A stretch of 64,000 bases of DNA. It comes from Aquamicrobium defluvii (GTDB taxonomy: Bacteria > Pseudomonadota > Alphaproteobacteria > Rhizobiales > Rhizobiaceae). This document shows, piece after piece, positions 19,963-29,668 of the stretch (the first letter of the stretch is position 1; every line of letters starts with the position of its first letter). The DNA lies in NCBI RefSeq assembly GCF_004363725.1, contig NZ_SNZF01000010.1, forward strand, positions 80,251 through 144,250. The letters are read 5' to 3'. The notes under the pieces are model-generated. The model did no database searches, was not told where the DNA came from, and saw nothing but the letters and a program-made list of their open reading frames with translations. Position numbers and translations under genes: made by a program.

Positions 19963-22752
19963 TCAGGACGCCTGTTTCTTCAAAAGCAGGATGCCGAGGC
20001 CGAACAGCACCGGCACGGCAATCAGCAGCGGGACGAACTGTGGGGCGAGATCGCCGAATTCCAGCGCCTTCGAGAAGGCGCCGCGCGAAATGGTGACGAA
20101 ATAGGTCGTCGGGTAGATGTTGCCGATGACCGCGCCAAAACCACGCAACGACGAGACCGGATCGATCAGGCCCGAATACTGAACCGCGGGAATGAGCGTC
20201 AGCAGCGCCGTGGCGAAGATCGCCGCGATCTGGCTCTCGATGAAGGTGGAGATCACCAGCCCCATGCCGGTCGTGAAGATCACATAGAGTATCGCCGCCG
20301 CCGTGTAGGCCACGAAGCTTCCGGTGAACGGCACGCCGAATATGTAGACGGCGAAGAAGGACAGCATCACGAAGTTCAGCATGGCAAGCGCCACATAAGG
20401 CAACTGCTTGCCGAGCAGGAATTCCGTGCGGGTCACCGGCGTCACGTAGAAATTGACGATGGAACCCAGTTCCTTCTCGCGCACCACGCTCAGCACCGCC
20501 AGCATGGCCGGTATCATCAGCAGCAGGATGGGGATGATCGCGGGAACGATCGCCACAAGGCTCTGGACATCGGGATTGTAGCGGTAACGCACCTCGAGCC
20601 GGAATTTTCCGACCGTGGCGGCATCGCCATAGATTTCGCGCGCCTTCTGCATCAGCCACGTCTGATGCACACCCTGCACATAACCACGTACGGTTTCGGC
20701 GCGCATCGGCATGGCGCCATCCACCCATGCGCCGATCTGGACATTGGTGCCGCGCGATAGATCCCGCCCGAAGCCGGGCGGTATCTCGATGGCGAGGCTG
20801 AGCTTGCCGCTCGCCATGCGCCGGTCGAGATCGTCATAATCCCTGATCGGTTCTTTTTCGATGAAGTAGCGCGACCCGGCGAGCTGAAGCGCATAGTCGC
20901 GGCTGATGGTGGTGTCGTCGTGGTCGAGCACGGCGAAGGACAGGTCCTCGACATCCATGCTGATGCCGAAGCTCACGACGAACATCAGAAGAACCGAGCC
21001 GATAATGGCGAGACTGGCGCGGATCGGATCACGGCGAAGCTCCAGCGCCTCGCGCTGCGTATAGGCGAACATGCGCCGGAAGCTGAAGAAGGCGCGGTCG
21101 GAGGTCTTTTCCGGCACGATCTCCGGTTCGGGCTCCATCGGCACATCGGCAGCGGGCTGCGGCTTGCCGGTGTCGCCGATCGCCTCTTCCAGATAGGCGA
21201 CGAAAGCTTCCTCGAGCGTTTCCGCGCCCTTGCGCTCGATGATGCCGTTCGGCGTGTCCGACACCAGCACCTTGCCGGCATGCATGAGCGATATGCGGTC
21301 GCACAGAGCTGCCTCGTTCATGAAGTGGGTCGAGACGAAGATGGTGACCCCATCCTTGCGCGACAATTCGGCAAGGATTTCCCAGAATGCGTCGCGCGCC
21401 ACCGGATCGACGCCCGATGTCGGTTCGTCGAGGATGAGGATTTCGGGCGAATGGATCATTGCCACGGCCAGCGACAGGCGCTGGCGGATGCCGAGCGGCA
21501 GCGCTTCCGGCAGCGATTCCATCACGGCGGCGAGATCGAAGCGGCGCACCATTTCCCCGATGCGGCCGGGGATGGTTTCCGGCGCCATGGCGAACAGGCG
21601 CGCATGGAGTTCGAGATTCTGGCGGACCGTGAGTTCCGAATAGAGCGAGAAGGCCTGGCTCATATAGCCGACGCGGCGGCGTATCTCCACGTCGCGCGTA
21701 TCGACCTCGCGGCCGAACAGCATGGCCGTGCCTTCGCTCGCCGGCAAAAGGCCGGTCAGCACCTTCATGGTCGTGGTTTTGCCGCAGCCGTTGGAGCCGA
21801 GGAAGCCGAAGATTTCGCCGCGCGGAATCTCGAAGCTCACCTTGTCGACGGCGGTGAAGTTGCCGAAGCGCACGGTGACGTTTTGGGCGCCGATGGCGAT
21901 GTCGCTTGCGGCATCGTCCGGGCGCGGCGGGATGACGACCTGCCTGTGGCCGCTGCGCTTCTCCTCGGGCAGCAGCGCCACGAAGGCGGCGTCGAGATTG
22001 TCGGTGCCGGTCTTTGCCAGCAATTCCGCCGGCGTGCCGGTGGCAAGGACCTTGCCGTCGTCCATGGCGACAAGCCAGTCGAAGCGCTCGGCCTCTTCCA
22101 TGTAGGCGGTGGCGACGATGACGCTCATGCCTTCACGCTCGCCGCGAATATCGTCGATGAGTTCCCAAAATTGCCGGCGTGACAGCGGATCGACGCCGGT
22201 GGTCGGCTCATCGAGGATCAGCAGGTCGGGGTCGTGAATCAGCGAGCAGCAAAGGCTGGTCTTCTGCTTCATGCCGCCGGAAAGCTTGCCCGCAGGGCGC
22301 GGTGCGAAGGGCGACATGCCGGTGCGCGCCAGAAGCGTGTCGATGCGATGCTTGCGCTCTTCCTTCGAGTGACCGAACAGCCGCCCGAAGAAGTCGATGT
22401 TCTCGAAAACCGACAGTGTCGGATAGAGGTTGCGGCCGAGGCCCTGAGGCATGTAGGCGATGCTGGAATAAGCCTCGCGCCGATGGCGGCGGTCTGCAAT
22501 GTCGCCGCCCAGCACCTCGACGCGGCCTTCCTGTATCACGCGCGCGCCGGCGACGAGCGACAGGAGGCTCGACTTGCCCACGCCGTCCGGGCCGATCAGG
22601 CCGACCATGCAGCCAGCCGGAATGTCGAGATCGATCCCGTCCAGCGCGCGCACGGCGCCATAGCTCAGCCCGACATTCTTCAGCCGCGCGACCAACTCGC
22701 CGCCCGGCTTCGCGCCCGATGGCGTCGCGGCTCCGGCAGCTTCTGCGATCAC
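19963..22752 (-). CDS. rbbA: RbbA-like double ATPase/ABC-2 permease fusion
   Basis: A protein of about 930 residues with two ABC ATPase domains followed by an ABC-2 permease domain, the architecture of RbbA (YhiH). The first ATPase has Walker [10 protein letters not shown] and signature LSGGMKQK with Walker [14 protein letters not shown]; the second has [12 protein letters not shown] and [13 protein letters not shown], with signature region [15 protein letters not shown]. The C-terminal third carries about six helices after [26 protein letters not shown] at 22752 overlaps the HlyD stop (GTGA) and is preferred; an ATG at 22785 is also in frame. E. coli RbbA is described as ribosome-associated, but the genetic setting here is that of an exporter. 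Confidence 0.88.
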   Translation of the reverse strand: MIAEAAGAATPSGAKPGGELVARLKNVGLSYGAVRALDGIDLDIPAGCMVGLIGPDGVGKSSLLSLVAGARVIQEGRVEVLGGDIADRRHRREAYSSIAYMPQGLGRNLYPTLSVFENIDFFGRLFGHSKEERKHRIDTLLARTGMSPFAPRPAGKLSGGMKQKTSLCCSLIHDPDLLILDEPTTGVDPLSRRQFWELIDDIRGEREGMSVIVATAYMEEAERFDWLVAMDDGKVLATGTPAELLAKTGTDNLDAAFVALLPEEKRSGHRQVVIPPRPDDAASDIAIGAQNVTVRFGNFTAVDKVSFEIPRGEIFGFLGSNGCGKTTTMKVLTGLLPASEGTAMLFGREVDTRDVEIRRRVGYMSQAFSLYSELTVRQNLELHARLFAMAPETIPGRIGEMVRRFDLAAVMESLPEALPLGIRQRLSLAVAMIHSPEILILDEPTSGVDPVARDAFWEILAELSRKDGVTIFVSTHFMNEAALCDRISLMHAGKVLVSDTPNGIIERKGAETLEEAFVAYLEEAIGDTGKPQPAADVPMEPEPEIVPEKTSDRAFFSFRRMFAYTQREALELRRDPIRASLAIIGSVLLMFVVSFGISMDVEDLSFAVLDHDDTTISRDYALQLAGSRYFIEKEPIRDYDDLDRRMASGKLSLAIEIPPGFGRDLSRGTNVQIGAWVDGAMPMRAETVRGYVQGVHQTWLMQKAREIYGDAATVGKFRLEVRYRYNPDVQSLVAIVPAIIPILLLMIPAMLAVLSVVREKELGSIVNFYVTPVTRTEFLLGKQLPYVALAMLNFVMLSFFAVYIFGVPFTGSFVAYTAAAILYVIFTTGMGLVISTFIESQIAAIFATALLTLIPAVQYSGLIDPVSSLRGFGAVIGNIYPTTYFVTISRGAFSKALEFGDLAPQFVPLLIAVPVLFGLGILLLKKQAS

Positions 22753-23816
22753 GGCGAGACAACCTCGCGCAGCTGTGCCGGCCATTCGGCCTCAGGGTCG
22801 AGCTTGACGTAGGCCACGCCCGGGAGGCCGGTCTTGACGTACTGGATGTACTGCCGCAGCAGCTCTGGAGAGATCTGCGCCTTGACGCGGAACATCAGCT
22901 TCTGGCGCTCTTCCTCCGTCTCCACGGTCTTGGGCGTGAACTGCGCAACGTCGGCGACGAAGCTCACTTTCGCCGGAATGACATATTGAGGAACGGCGTC
23001 GAGCACGATCCGCACCTCCGTGCCCATGGCGACGCGGCCGGCCTGTGCCGTCGGCAGGAAGAAGGTCATGTAGACGTCGCCGACATCGACCAGATTGAGC
23101 ACGCGCCCGCCGCTGGGCAGAATCTCGCCCGGCTGAGCGACACGGTACTGCACGCGCCCGGCGCGCGGAGCGGTAAGAACGGCGTCGTTGATGTCGGCGC
23201 TGATGCTTTCGATGGCCGCCCTGGCCGCATCGACCGCGGCTTCGGCGTCCACCACCTGCGCCTGTGCGGCGCTGATGCCGGCTTCGGTTGCGGCAAGCTG
23301 CGCGCGCGCCGCGTTGACGGCGGCAGCGGCTTCGAGCGCGGCCGCGCGATCGTTGTCGAGCAATTGCTGGGAGAGGTTGCCGGTACGGGCGAGCTGCTCG
23401 GAGCGAACGAGCTTCTTGTCGATGACGTCCTGCTGCGCTTCACGCTGAGCCACGACCGCCTGCGCAGCCGCGTTTTCTGACTCGCGCTGCTTCACCAGGG
23501 CATGGGCGGTCTCGATCCCGATGGTCGCGCGCTTGAGTTGCGCTTCGAGCTGGCGACGCTGCGCCTCCATCTGCTCGGTATCCATGCGCGCCAGAACTGC
23601 GCCAGCCTCCACGAAGACACCTTCATCGGCCATGATTTCCTTGATGCGCCCCGGCGTGCGGGCGGATATGTCGATCTCGACCGCCTCGATGCGCCCGTTT
23701 CCGGACGCGATGCCTGCTGGCAGGGCGGAGCTGTCGTAATATCTCCAGAAATAGTACCCGCCGCCGACCACCGCGGCCGCCACGATGGCCAGAATCCAGT
23801 TCTTCGCAGACTTCAT
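22749..23816 (-). CDS. HlyD family membrane fusion protein (YhiI-like)
   Basis: Periplasmic adaptor of 355 residues with an N-terminal signal anchor ([20 protein letters not shown]), a lipoyl-like half ([21 protein letters not shown]), a long alanine/glutamine-rich coiled coil of about residues 90-200 ([22 protein letters not shown] and on), and a beta-barrel region. It should link the RbbA-like ABC exporter to an outer-membrane channel; no TolC homologue is in the window. The ATG at 23816 is chosen because it starts immediately before the anchor helix; the frame is open for 14 further codons upstream. It is the first gene of the three-gene operon. Confidence 0.88.
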   Translation of the reverse strand: MKSAKNWILAIVAAAVVGGGYYFWRYYDSSALPAGIASGNGRIEAVEIDISARTPGRIKEIMADEGVFVEAGAVLARMDTEQMEAQRRQLEAQLKRATIGIETAHALVKQRESENAAAQAVVAQREAQQDVIDKKLVRSEQLARTGNLSQQLLDNDRAAALEAAAAVNAARAQLAATEAGISAAQAQVVDAEAAVDAARAAIESISADINDAVLTAPRAGRVQYRVAQPGEILPSGGRVLNLVDVGDVYMTFFLPTAQAGRVAMGTEVRIVLDAVPQYVIPAKVSFVADVAQFTPKTVETEEERQKLMFRVKAQISPELLRQYIQYVKTGLPGVAYVKLDPEAEWPAQLREVVSP

Positions 23817-23858
23817 GATGCTGTAATCCCTGCAATTGTGGCCGCGACAAGCTTGCAT

Positions 23859-24020
23859 TCAGGATGGTGCGTGCGCACCAGAACCCACGCCGACCGGAAT
23901 CGGATGTCCCTCATATGACCCTCTCGCTGCCTGACCCACCGAAATCCGGTGGCCATGGTTCTCAAAAATTCCTGTCTCCGGCCCAGCCGGCAGTCCGTAG
24001 CCCCGGCCGCATGGCCCCCG
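23859..24020. other. Short spacer, nothing recognised
   Basis: Between the HlyD operon promoter and the end of the phasin-like gene no gene, repeat or terminator could be supported. Confidence 0.4.
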
Positions 24021-24353
24021 TCAGCCTGTCTGCCTCGACGAGGCGATGAGCGCAACGTTCCTGTCGAAGGCACGCCTGCCTTCGTCGAGCCAGCCGGTCA
24101 CCATTTCGCGGGTGAAATCCCTGCCGCAGGCGATCACATCGGATGGTTGTCCGGCCTCCGACAGTTTCCTGGCATAGTCGGCCTGCAACTGGAGCTGCCG
24201 TGCCGCAGCACTCAGTGCGTCGCGGCAGAGACCGGCGCAGAACCGCACCTGAACTGCCGAGGCCGTAGCCAGCCAATCGGTGCCGAACAGTGAAGGAAAC
24301 GGGACATCCTGCGGCTGCGCGTCTCGATTTTTCCCTTCAGCCATCGCGTTCAC
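24021..24353 (-). CDS. Phasin-like small protein
   Basis: A 110-residue, mostly helical protein. The central stretch AVQVRFCAGLCRDALSAAARQLQLQADYARKLSEAGQPSDVI followed by a second amphipathic helix fits the phasin pattern of surface proteins that coat polyhydroxyalkanoate granules. Identity is weak by eye, so the call rests largely on position: it is transcribed divergently from a TetR regulator that leads a PHA synthase gene. Two starts are possible (24353 and 24344); the downstream ATG would remove only three residues. If a phasin, it acts on cytosolic PHA granules. Confidence 0.55.
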   Translation of the reverse strand: MNAMAEGKNRDAQPQDVPFPSLFGTDWLATASAVQVRFCAGLCRDALSAAARQLQLQADYARKLSEAGQPSDVIACGRDFTREMVTGWLDEGRRAFDRNVALIASSRQTG

Positions 24354-24418
24354 TCCTCGAAATCAGAGAGACTGTAGAGATACAATCCGCGCAATGGGTG
24401 CAATCGTCATTGATCTAT

Positions 24419-24433
24419 GTCAACAGTGTTGAC
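24419..24433. promoter_or_regulatory. Palindrome GTCAAC-N3-GTTGAC in divergent promoter
   Basis: A perfect 6-bp-arm inverted repeat sits midway between the phasin-like gene and the TetR gene. Its location and form suit a TetR operator controlling both directions; it also overlaps a possible -35 element (TTGACC). Confidence 0.5.
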
Positions 24434-24494
24434 CTCTTATGGCGCTAGAAGCAAGCTGCATTGCGAAGGCTCCCTCGCGACAACGGATTGATCA

Positions 24495-25214
24495 ATGACC
24501 GGCCCGCAAGCCATTACAGCAGAAAGCCCCGCGCCCGGTTCCGGCGACACGACCAGAGACCGTATCCTCAAGGCGGCGATGGCGCGGTTCTCCACGCAGT
24601 CCTACAGCACCACCTCGCTGCGCGATCTCGCGTCCGATGTCGGTGTCGACGTGGCCTATGTGCACCGCTGCTTCGGCTCGAAGCGGAATTTGTTCCGGGC
24701 TTCCATCCGTGCGGCGATGCGCCCGGACTGGATGTTCGCCGGCGACGGTCACGCGCTGGCACTCACGCTGGCGAGGCAGATGCTGGGCGAAGCGCCGCGC
24801 AGCGAGATACGCATGCTCGACATCGTCTTCCGGTCCTTTTCGAGCCCCGATGCCTCGCAGGTGCTGCGTGAGGTGCTGATGGAAGATTTCATCAGCCCGC
24901 TCATCGCAGCGCATCCGCATGTCACCGAGCGGCAGGCCGCGCTTGTCGCGGCTTTTGCGGCAGGTGTCAGCATTCTGCACGACGTGATCGGCAGCGAGCC
25001 GCTGCTCGAAGGCGGTGACGGCGAGGCGGAACGCCTCGTCGTACAGGCGCTTGGCCAGTTGCTGGGCAATGGCCGCCTTGCCGAACCCTCTTCTCCTTTG
25101 TGGAAAGGTGAATCCAGTGAATGCTCAAACGTCTCCCAAGACCCGCACCCCGGCCAGAAGCCAGACGCAACTCCGGAAAACCGGCAAAAGTGCCGCTATG
25201 CCGCGGACGATTGA
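24495..25214 (+). CDS. TetR family regulator, probable regulator of PHA genes
   Basis: A 239-residue protein with a TetR-type N-terminal HTH (TTRDRILKAAMARFSTQSYSTTSLRDLASDVGVDVAYVHRCFGSKRNLFRASI, about residues 19-70) and a less conserved ligand-binding C-terminal domain. Its last 33 codons overlap the start of the PHA synthase reading frame in another frame; a natural end of the folded part would be near LGNGRLAEPSS. The overlap implies translational coupling. It faces the phasin-like gene across a 141-bp divergent promoter with a palindrome, so it likely autoregulates and controls PHA metabolism (inference). Confidence 0.83.
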   Translation: MTGPQAITAESPAPGSGDTTRDRILKAAMARFSTQSYSTTSLRDLASDVGVDVAYVHRCFGSKRNLFRASIRAAMRPDWMFAGDGHALALTLARQMLGEAPRSEIRMLDIVFRSFSSPDASQVLREVLMEDFISPLIAAHPHVTERQAALVAAFAAGVSILHDVIGSEPLLEGGDGEAERLVVQALGQLLGNGRLAEPSSPLWKGESSECSNVSQDPHPGQKPDATPENRQKCRYAADD

Positions 25215-26949
25215 CGAGAGCGTCTCGTCAGAAGCCTACCGCGCCATCGACCAGATGCGCGAGGCGCTGAGCGCGCATCTCACCGGAGGGCTGTCGCCGG
25301 CCTCGCTCGCACTCGCGCTCATCGACTGGTACATCCATCTTGCCGCAGCCCCAGGCAAGCGCCTTGAGCTGATCGACAAGGCCGTGCGCAAGTCTGCCCG
25401 GCTTTCCACCTATCTGGCGGCGGCCGGTGTCGACCCCGAAACGCCACCCTGCATAGAGCCGCTGCCCGGCGACTACCGTTTCAGGGCGCAAGCCTGGTCG
25501 CAGCAGCCCTTCTCTTCCTTTGCACAATCCTTCCTGCTGGCACAGCAATGGTGGCACAATGCAACTCATGAAGTGCCGGGTGTAACCCCGCATCACGAGG
25601 ATGTCGTGTCGTTCATGGCGCGCCAGATGCTTGACGTCTTCTCCCCGTCCAACAACCCGTTCACCAATCCGGAAGTGCTTTCCAAAACCATCGAGGCCGG
25701 CGGCACGAACTTTGTCAAAGGCTTCCAGAACTGGATGGAAGATGCCGCACGGGCTGCTTCGGGCCGTCCGCCGGTCGGCACGGAGAACTTCACGCCGGGC
25801 GAGGAGGTTGCCGTCACACCGGGCAAGGTGGTGTATCGCAACCATCTGATCGAATTGATCCAGTATGAGCCGGCTACCGACAAGGTGCTTGCCGAGCCGG
25901 TGCTGATCGTGCCGGCGTGGATCATGAAATACTACATTCTCGACCTGTCGCCACACAACTCGCTGGTGCGCTATCTGGTGGAGAAGGGCCACACGGTGTT
26001 CTGCATCTCGTGGCGCAACCCGACCGCGGACGACCGCAACCTGACAATGGACGACTATCGCAAGCTCGGCGTCATGGCCGCGCTCGATGCGATCAATGCC
26101 ATCGTGCCGGACCGGAAGATCCATGCGACGGGCTATTGCCTGGGCGGCACGCTGCTTTCGATAGCGGCCGCCGCAATGGCGCAGCACAGGGACGACAGGC
26201 TGGCCTCCCTCACCCTGTTCGCAGCGCAGACCGACTTTGCCGAGCCGGGCGAACTTGCGCTTTTCATCGATCACAGCCAGCTTCATTTCCTTGAAAGCAT
26301 GATGTGGAACCGCGGCTACCTCTCGGCCGACCAGATGGCCGGCGCCTTCCAGCTTCTGCGCTCCAACGACCTCATCTGGTCGCGGATCGTGCGCGATTAC
26401 ATGCTGGGCGAACGCACGCCGATGAACGACCTCATGGCGTGGAACGCGGATTCCACCCGCATGCCCTACAGGATGCATGCGGAGTACCTGAAGCGGCTGT
26501 ATCTCGACAACGAGCTTGCCACCGCCCGTTTCATGGTGGATGGCCGCCCGGCCGCACTGCAGAACGTGAGGGTGCCGATGTTCGTCGTCGGCACCGAGCG
26601 CGACCATGTGGCGCCATGGCAATCGGTCTACAAGATCCATCACCTGACCGATACGGACCTCGTCTTCGTGCTGACAAGCGGCGGTCATAATGCCGGCATC
26701 GTCAGCGAGCCGGGTCACAAGGGGCGTCGCTACCGGTTCGCGGAGAGGCGCCAGCACGATCCTTACCTCGACCCGCAGGAGTGGGTCGAGACGGCTTCCG
26801 CCCGCGATGGCTCGTGGTGGCTGGAATGGTCGGACTGGCTGCTCGGGCGCTCGACGCAGGAGCGCGTTGCTCCGCCCGCGACGGGTGCGGCCGACAAGCG
26901 CTATGCGCCGCTCGAAGACGCCCCCGGCACCTATGTGTTTCAGCGATAG
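25117..26949 (+). CDS. phaC: Class I poly(R)-hydroxyalkanoate synthase
   Basis: Polymerises (R)-3-hydroxyacyl-CoA, mainly hydroxybutyryl-CoA, on granule surfaces. The 610-residue protein has the PhaC N-terminal domain (SFAQSFLLAQQWWHNATHEVPGV) and an alpha/beta-hydrolase domain with lipase box GYCLGG, whose nucleophile is Cys341. ISWRNPTADDRNLTMDDY and the late Asp/His region (ERDHVAPWQSVYK, TSGGHNAGIVSEPG) are also diagnostic. The likely start is the GTG at 25117, which has GGAAAGG 7 nt upstream; the frame is open further 5' inside the TetR gene. It is followed after 7 bp by the MaoC-Pta gene, a grouping seen in several alphaproteobacteria. Confidence 0.93.
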   Translation: MNAQTSPKTRTPARSQTQLRKTGKSAAMPRTIDESVSSEAYRAIDQMREALSAHLTGGLSPASLALALIDWYIHLAAAPGKRLELIDKAVRKSARLSTYLAAAGVDPETPPCIEPLPGDYRFRAQAWSQQPFSSFAQSFLLAQQWWHNATHEVPGVTPHHEDVVSFMARQMLDVFSPSNNPFTNPEVLSKTIEAGGTNFVKGFQNWMEDAARAASGRPPVGTENFTPGEEVAVTPGKVVYRNHLIELIQYEPATDKVLAEPVLIVPAWIMKYYILDLSPHNSLVRYLVEKGHTVFCISWRNPTADDRNLTMDDYRKLGVMAALDAINAIVPDRKIHATGYCLGGTLLSIAAAAMAQHRDDRLASLTLFAAQTDFAEPGELALFIDHSQLHFLESMMWNRGYLSADQMAGAFQLLRSNDLIWSRIVRDYMLGERTPMNDLMAWNADSTRMPYRMHAEYLKRLYLDNELATARFMVDGRPAALQNVRVPMFVVGTERDHVAPWQSVYKIHHLTDTDLVFVLTSGGHNAGIVSEPGHKGRRYRFAERRQHDPYLDPQEWVETASARDGSWWLEWSDWLLGRSTQERVAPPATGAADKRYAPLEDAPGTYVFQR

Positions 26950-26956
26950 GATCATC

Positions 26957-28363
26957 ATGCAGGACCAGCTTCTGACCAACCGCACCTTCGACCAGCTTCA
27001 GATCGGCGACAGCGCCTCCATAGTGCGTGTCGTTGGCCGCGACGACATCGAACTGTTCGCGACCGTCTCCGGCGATGTGAATCCGGTGCATCTCGACGCT
27101 GCCTTCGCCTCGACCGGTTTTTTCGGCCATATCGTCGCCCACGGCATGTGGACTGGCGCTCTGGTCTCCTCTGTCCTCGGCACCAGGCTGCCCGGTCCCG
27201 GCACGATCTATCTCGGGCAGGAATTGCATTTCCTCAAACCCGTTGTGCCCGGCGATACCATCACCGCCAGCGCAACCGTGAAGGAGAAACGGCCTGCCGA
27301 GCGCATCGTGCTGCTCGACACCATCTGTACCAACCAGAAGGGCGAGGAAGTGCTTTCCGGCATCGCAACTGTCGTGGCGCCGGACCGGACCATAAAATGG
27401 CCGGCCGCAAAGCTGCCCGACGTGTCGTTGCGGAGGCATGAACGATACGAGGCATTCGTGCGCGAGGCGAGAAACCTGCCTTCGATCCGTGCGGCGATCG
27501 TGCATCCCTGCTCGCCCGCTGCCGTTCTTGGTGCGGTGGAAGTGCGCGACGAAGGTCTGTTCGAGCCATTGCTGATCGGTCCGGAGGCGAAGATACGTGC
27601 GGCGGCGGAAGCCGCCGGAGCCGATCTTTCCGGCATCGCCATCGAGTCGGTCGAGCACAGCCATGCAGCGGCAGCGCGCGCGGTCGAACTGGCCGTGGCC
27701 GGCAAGGTTTCCGTTCTGGTCAAGGGCAGCCTGCATTCGGACGAACTGCTGGGGGCCGTGGTGGCGAAGGATTCCGGCCTGCGGACCGAGCGGCGCATCA
27801 GCCATGCCTATGGCATGGATATCCCCGCCTATTCCAAGCCGCTGATCATTACAGACGCCGCCATCAACATCCAGCCGAGCCTGGAGCAGAAACGCGATAT
27901 CTGCCAGAACGCCATTGATCTCTTGCATATATTGGGCGTCGAGACACCGCGTGTCGCCGTTCTTGCCGCGGTGGAGACGGTGAACCCAAAAATGCAGGTG
28001 ACGCTCGATGCCGCTGCCCTCACCGTGATGGCGGCACGCGGCCAGATCACCGGGGCGAAGGTGGACGGCCCCCTTGCCTTCGACAATGCCATCAGCATGG
28101 ATGCGGCAAGGACCAAGGGCATCGTGTCCGATGTCGCCGGTCAGGCCGACATCCTGCTTACCCCCGATCTGGAATCGGGCAACATGCTGGCCAAGCAGCT
28201 CATTCATTTTGCCGGCGCGACGGCGGCCGGGCTGGTGCTTGGCGCCCGCGTTCCGATCGTGCTGACCAGCCGGTCCGACCCGCTCAGCGCCCGTATCGCG
28301 TCGGCGGCTCTGGCCAAGCTTGTCGCGGCCAGAAAATCTCTCGCGGGGAAGCTGCCGGCATGA
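26957..28363 (+). CDS. Bifunctional MaoC-domain enoyl-CoA hydratase / phosphate acetyltransferase
   Basis: A 468-residue fusion. Residues 1 to about 150 form a MaoC-like hot-dog hydratase domain with the ASGDVNPVHLD-type motif (here TVSGDVNPVHLDAAFA) and the FFGHIVAHGMWTGAL segment. Residues 160 to 468 are a PTA_PTB phosphotransacyl domain (AAIVHPCSPAAVLGAVEV, VLVKGSLHSDELLGAVV, TDAAINIQPSLEQKRDI, GATAAGLVLGARVPIVLTSRSD). It probably interconverts acyl-CoA and acyl phosphate, coupling with the acetate kinase that overlaps it by 4 nt. The hydratase domain may supply (R)-3-hydroxyacyl-CoA to PhaC. ATG 26957 follows TAGGATC. Confidence 0.88.
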   Translation: MQDQLLTNRTFDQLQIGDSASIVRVVGRDDIELFATVSGDVNPVHLDAAFASTGFFGHIVAHGMWTGALVSSVLGTRLPGPGTIYLGQELHFLKPVVPGDTITASATVKEKRPAERIVLLDTICTNQKGEEVLSGIATVVAPDRTIKWPAAKLPDVSLRRHERYEAFVREARNLPSIRAAIVHPCSPAAVLGAVEVRDEGLFEPLLIGPEAKIRAAAEAAGADLSGIAIESVEHSHAAAARAVELAVAGKVSVLVKGSLHSDELLGAVVAKDSGLRTERRISHAYGMDIPAYSKPLIITDAAINIQPSLEQKRDICQNAIDLLHILGVETPRVAVLAAVETVNPKMQVTLDAAALTVMAARGQITGAKVDGPLAFDNAISMDAARTKGIVSDVAGQADILLTPDLESGNMLAKQLIHFAGATAAGLVLGARVPIVLTSRSDPLSARIASAALAKLVAARKSLAGKLPA

Positions 28364-29547
28364 GCCAGAAAATGCTTGTAACCTTCAATGCCGGCTCATC
28401 GACGGTGAAGATCGGCCTGTTCGCGCTCGATCAGGGAACGGCCCGGCGTATCGGCAAGGGCATGATCGATTTCCGCAAGGCCCCGCTTCGCTTCGAGCTG
28501 TCCGAAGGGCCCGACCGCTTCGACGTGGAGCTCAAGGCCCGGCCCGGCGGTGAACTGGACGAGGTTCTGGGCGAAGCCTTCGAACGGCTGTCATGGCATT
28601 ACGACCTCGACGATGTCGCCGCCATCGGCCATCGCGTCGTGCATGGCGGCGATCTGTTCACCGGTCCTGTCGCGGTCGACGGGGAAAGCCTGGCGCGCAT
28701 GGAGGAACTGGTGGCGCTCGCGCCCCTCCACCAGCCGCAGGCGCTGAAGCTAATCTACGCCATTGCCCGGTTGCGGCCCGGCATAAGGCAGACCGCTTCC
28801 TTCGACACCGCCTTCCATCGCACCAATGCCGAAATCGTACGGCGCTTCGCCCTGCCGCGCGAGTTGCACGATCAGGGCATCAGGCGCTACGGTTTCCATG
28901 GCCTGTCCTACAAGTTCATTGCCACAGAGCTGGCGCGGCGCGATGCGAAGGCGGCATCGGGCAAGGTGGTCGCCGCGCATCTCGGTTCGGGGGCCAGCCT
29001 GTGCGGGCTGGACAACGGCATCAGCCGCGACACCAGCATGGGCTTTTCCACGCTCGATGGCGTGCCGATGGCAACCCGCTGCGGCGCGCTCGACGCGGGC
29101 GTGCTTCTGCATCTCATGGGTGCCGGCGGAAGCACGCTGGATGACGTCGAGGACTTACTTTACAACCGTTCCGGCCTGCTTGGTCTGTCCGGTATCAGCG
29201 CCGACAGCCGCGTTCTGCTGGAGAGCGACAGGCCGCAGGCGCGCGAAGCGATCGAAGTCTTCACGTTCCGCATCGCCGGCGAGATCGCCCGGCTGGCCAC
29301 CACGCTCGGCGGGCTCGATGCCATCGTCTTTACCGCCGGCGTGGGCGAGCATCAGCCCGCCGTGCGCGCCGATATCTGCAAACGGCTGGAATGGCTCGGC
29401 GTCGATATCGACCGGATTGCGAACGCGGCCAATGCAACTTCCATCGGCAGCGAGAGAAGCCGTGTTTCCGTCTTCGTCATCCCGACCGATGAGGAACAGG
29501 TGATCGCCGACGAGGCCCTGTCCATCGCCAATGGCGCCCGCCCCTGA
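28360..29547 (+). CDS. ackA: Acetate kinase
   Basis: Reversible phosphoryl transfer between acetyl (or propionyl) phosphate and ADP. The 395-residue protein has the acetokinase family motifs VTFNAGSSTVKIGLF at the N-terminus, the VVHGGDLFTGPV and LAPLHQPQALKLI segments, TASFDTAFHRT, RRYGFHGLSYKFIA, AHLGSGASLCGLDNGISRDTSMGFSTLDGVPMATRCG and the late TAGVGEHQPAVRA. Its ATG overlaps the stop of the phosphotransacylase gene (ATGA), so the two enzymes are translationally coupled and form an acyl-CoA to acyl-phosphate to carboxylate route beside the PHA synthase. Confidence 0.94.
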   Translation: MSQKMLVTFNAGSSTVKIGLFALDQGTARRIGKGMIDFRKAPLRFELSEGPDRFDVELKARPGGELDEVLGEAFERLSWHYDLDDVAAIGHRVVHGGDLFTGPVAVDGESLARMEELVALAPLHQPQALKLIYAIARLRPGIRQTASFDTAFHRTNAEIVRRFALPRELHDQGIRRYGFHGLSYKFIATELARRDAKAASGKVVAAHLGSGASLCGLDNGISRDTSMGFSTLDGVPMATRCGALDAGVLLHLMGAGGSTLDDVEDLLYNRSGLLGLSGISADSRVLLESDRPQAREAIEVFTFRIAGEIARLATTLGGLDAIVFTAGVGEHQPAVRADICKRLEWLGVDIDRIANAANATSIGSERSRVSVFVIPTDEEQVIADEALSIANGARP

Positions 29548-29570
29548 CGCTGGGGGGCGGCCGGCAATTT

Positions 29571-29595
29571 CGCGGCTGTCGGTTTGTCAGCCGCG
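29571..29595. terminator. Hairpin after ackA
   Basis: An 8-bp inverted repeat (CGCGGCTG / CAGCCGCG, 9-nt loop) lies 24 nt after ackA and overlaps the stop codon of a convergent gene remnant. It could terminate transcription from both sides; there is no strong T-tract. Confidence 0.45.
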
Positions 29596-29668
29596 CGGGG
29601 GCTGCATCTGCACAAAGCGCTTGCGGAACCAGTCGCGCAGCATCTCCTTCTCATAGGCGAACCGTTCG
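29587..29668 (-). pseudogene. 3' remnant of a gene truncated by the IS6-type element
   Basis: On the minus strand the 26 codons before a TGA at 29587 read ERFAYEKEMLRDWFRKRFVQ and on to MQPPRG, a charged, protein-like C-terminus without stops. It runs straight into the inverted repeat of the IS element, so the 5' part of the gene is missing here. The family was not recognised. Because the ERF codons overlap an extended IS repeat, the exact junction is uncertain. Confidence 0.4.

Noticed and set aside
19963..22785. Splitting the 930-residue RbbA-like protein into separate ATPase and permease genes
   Set aside because: The frame is open throughout, and the domain order matches RbbA; no internal ribosome site or stop supports separate genes.
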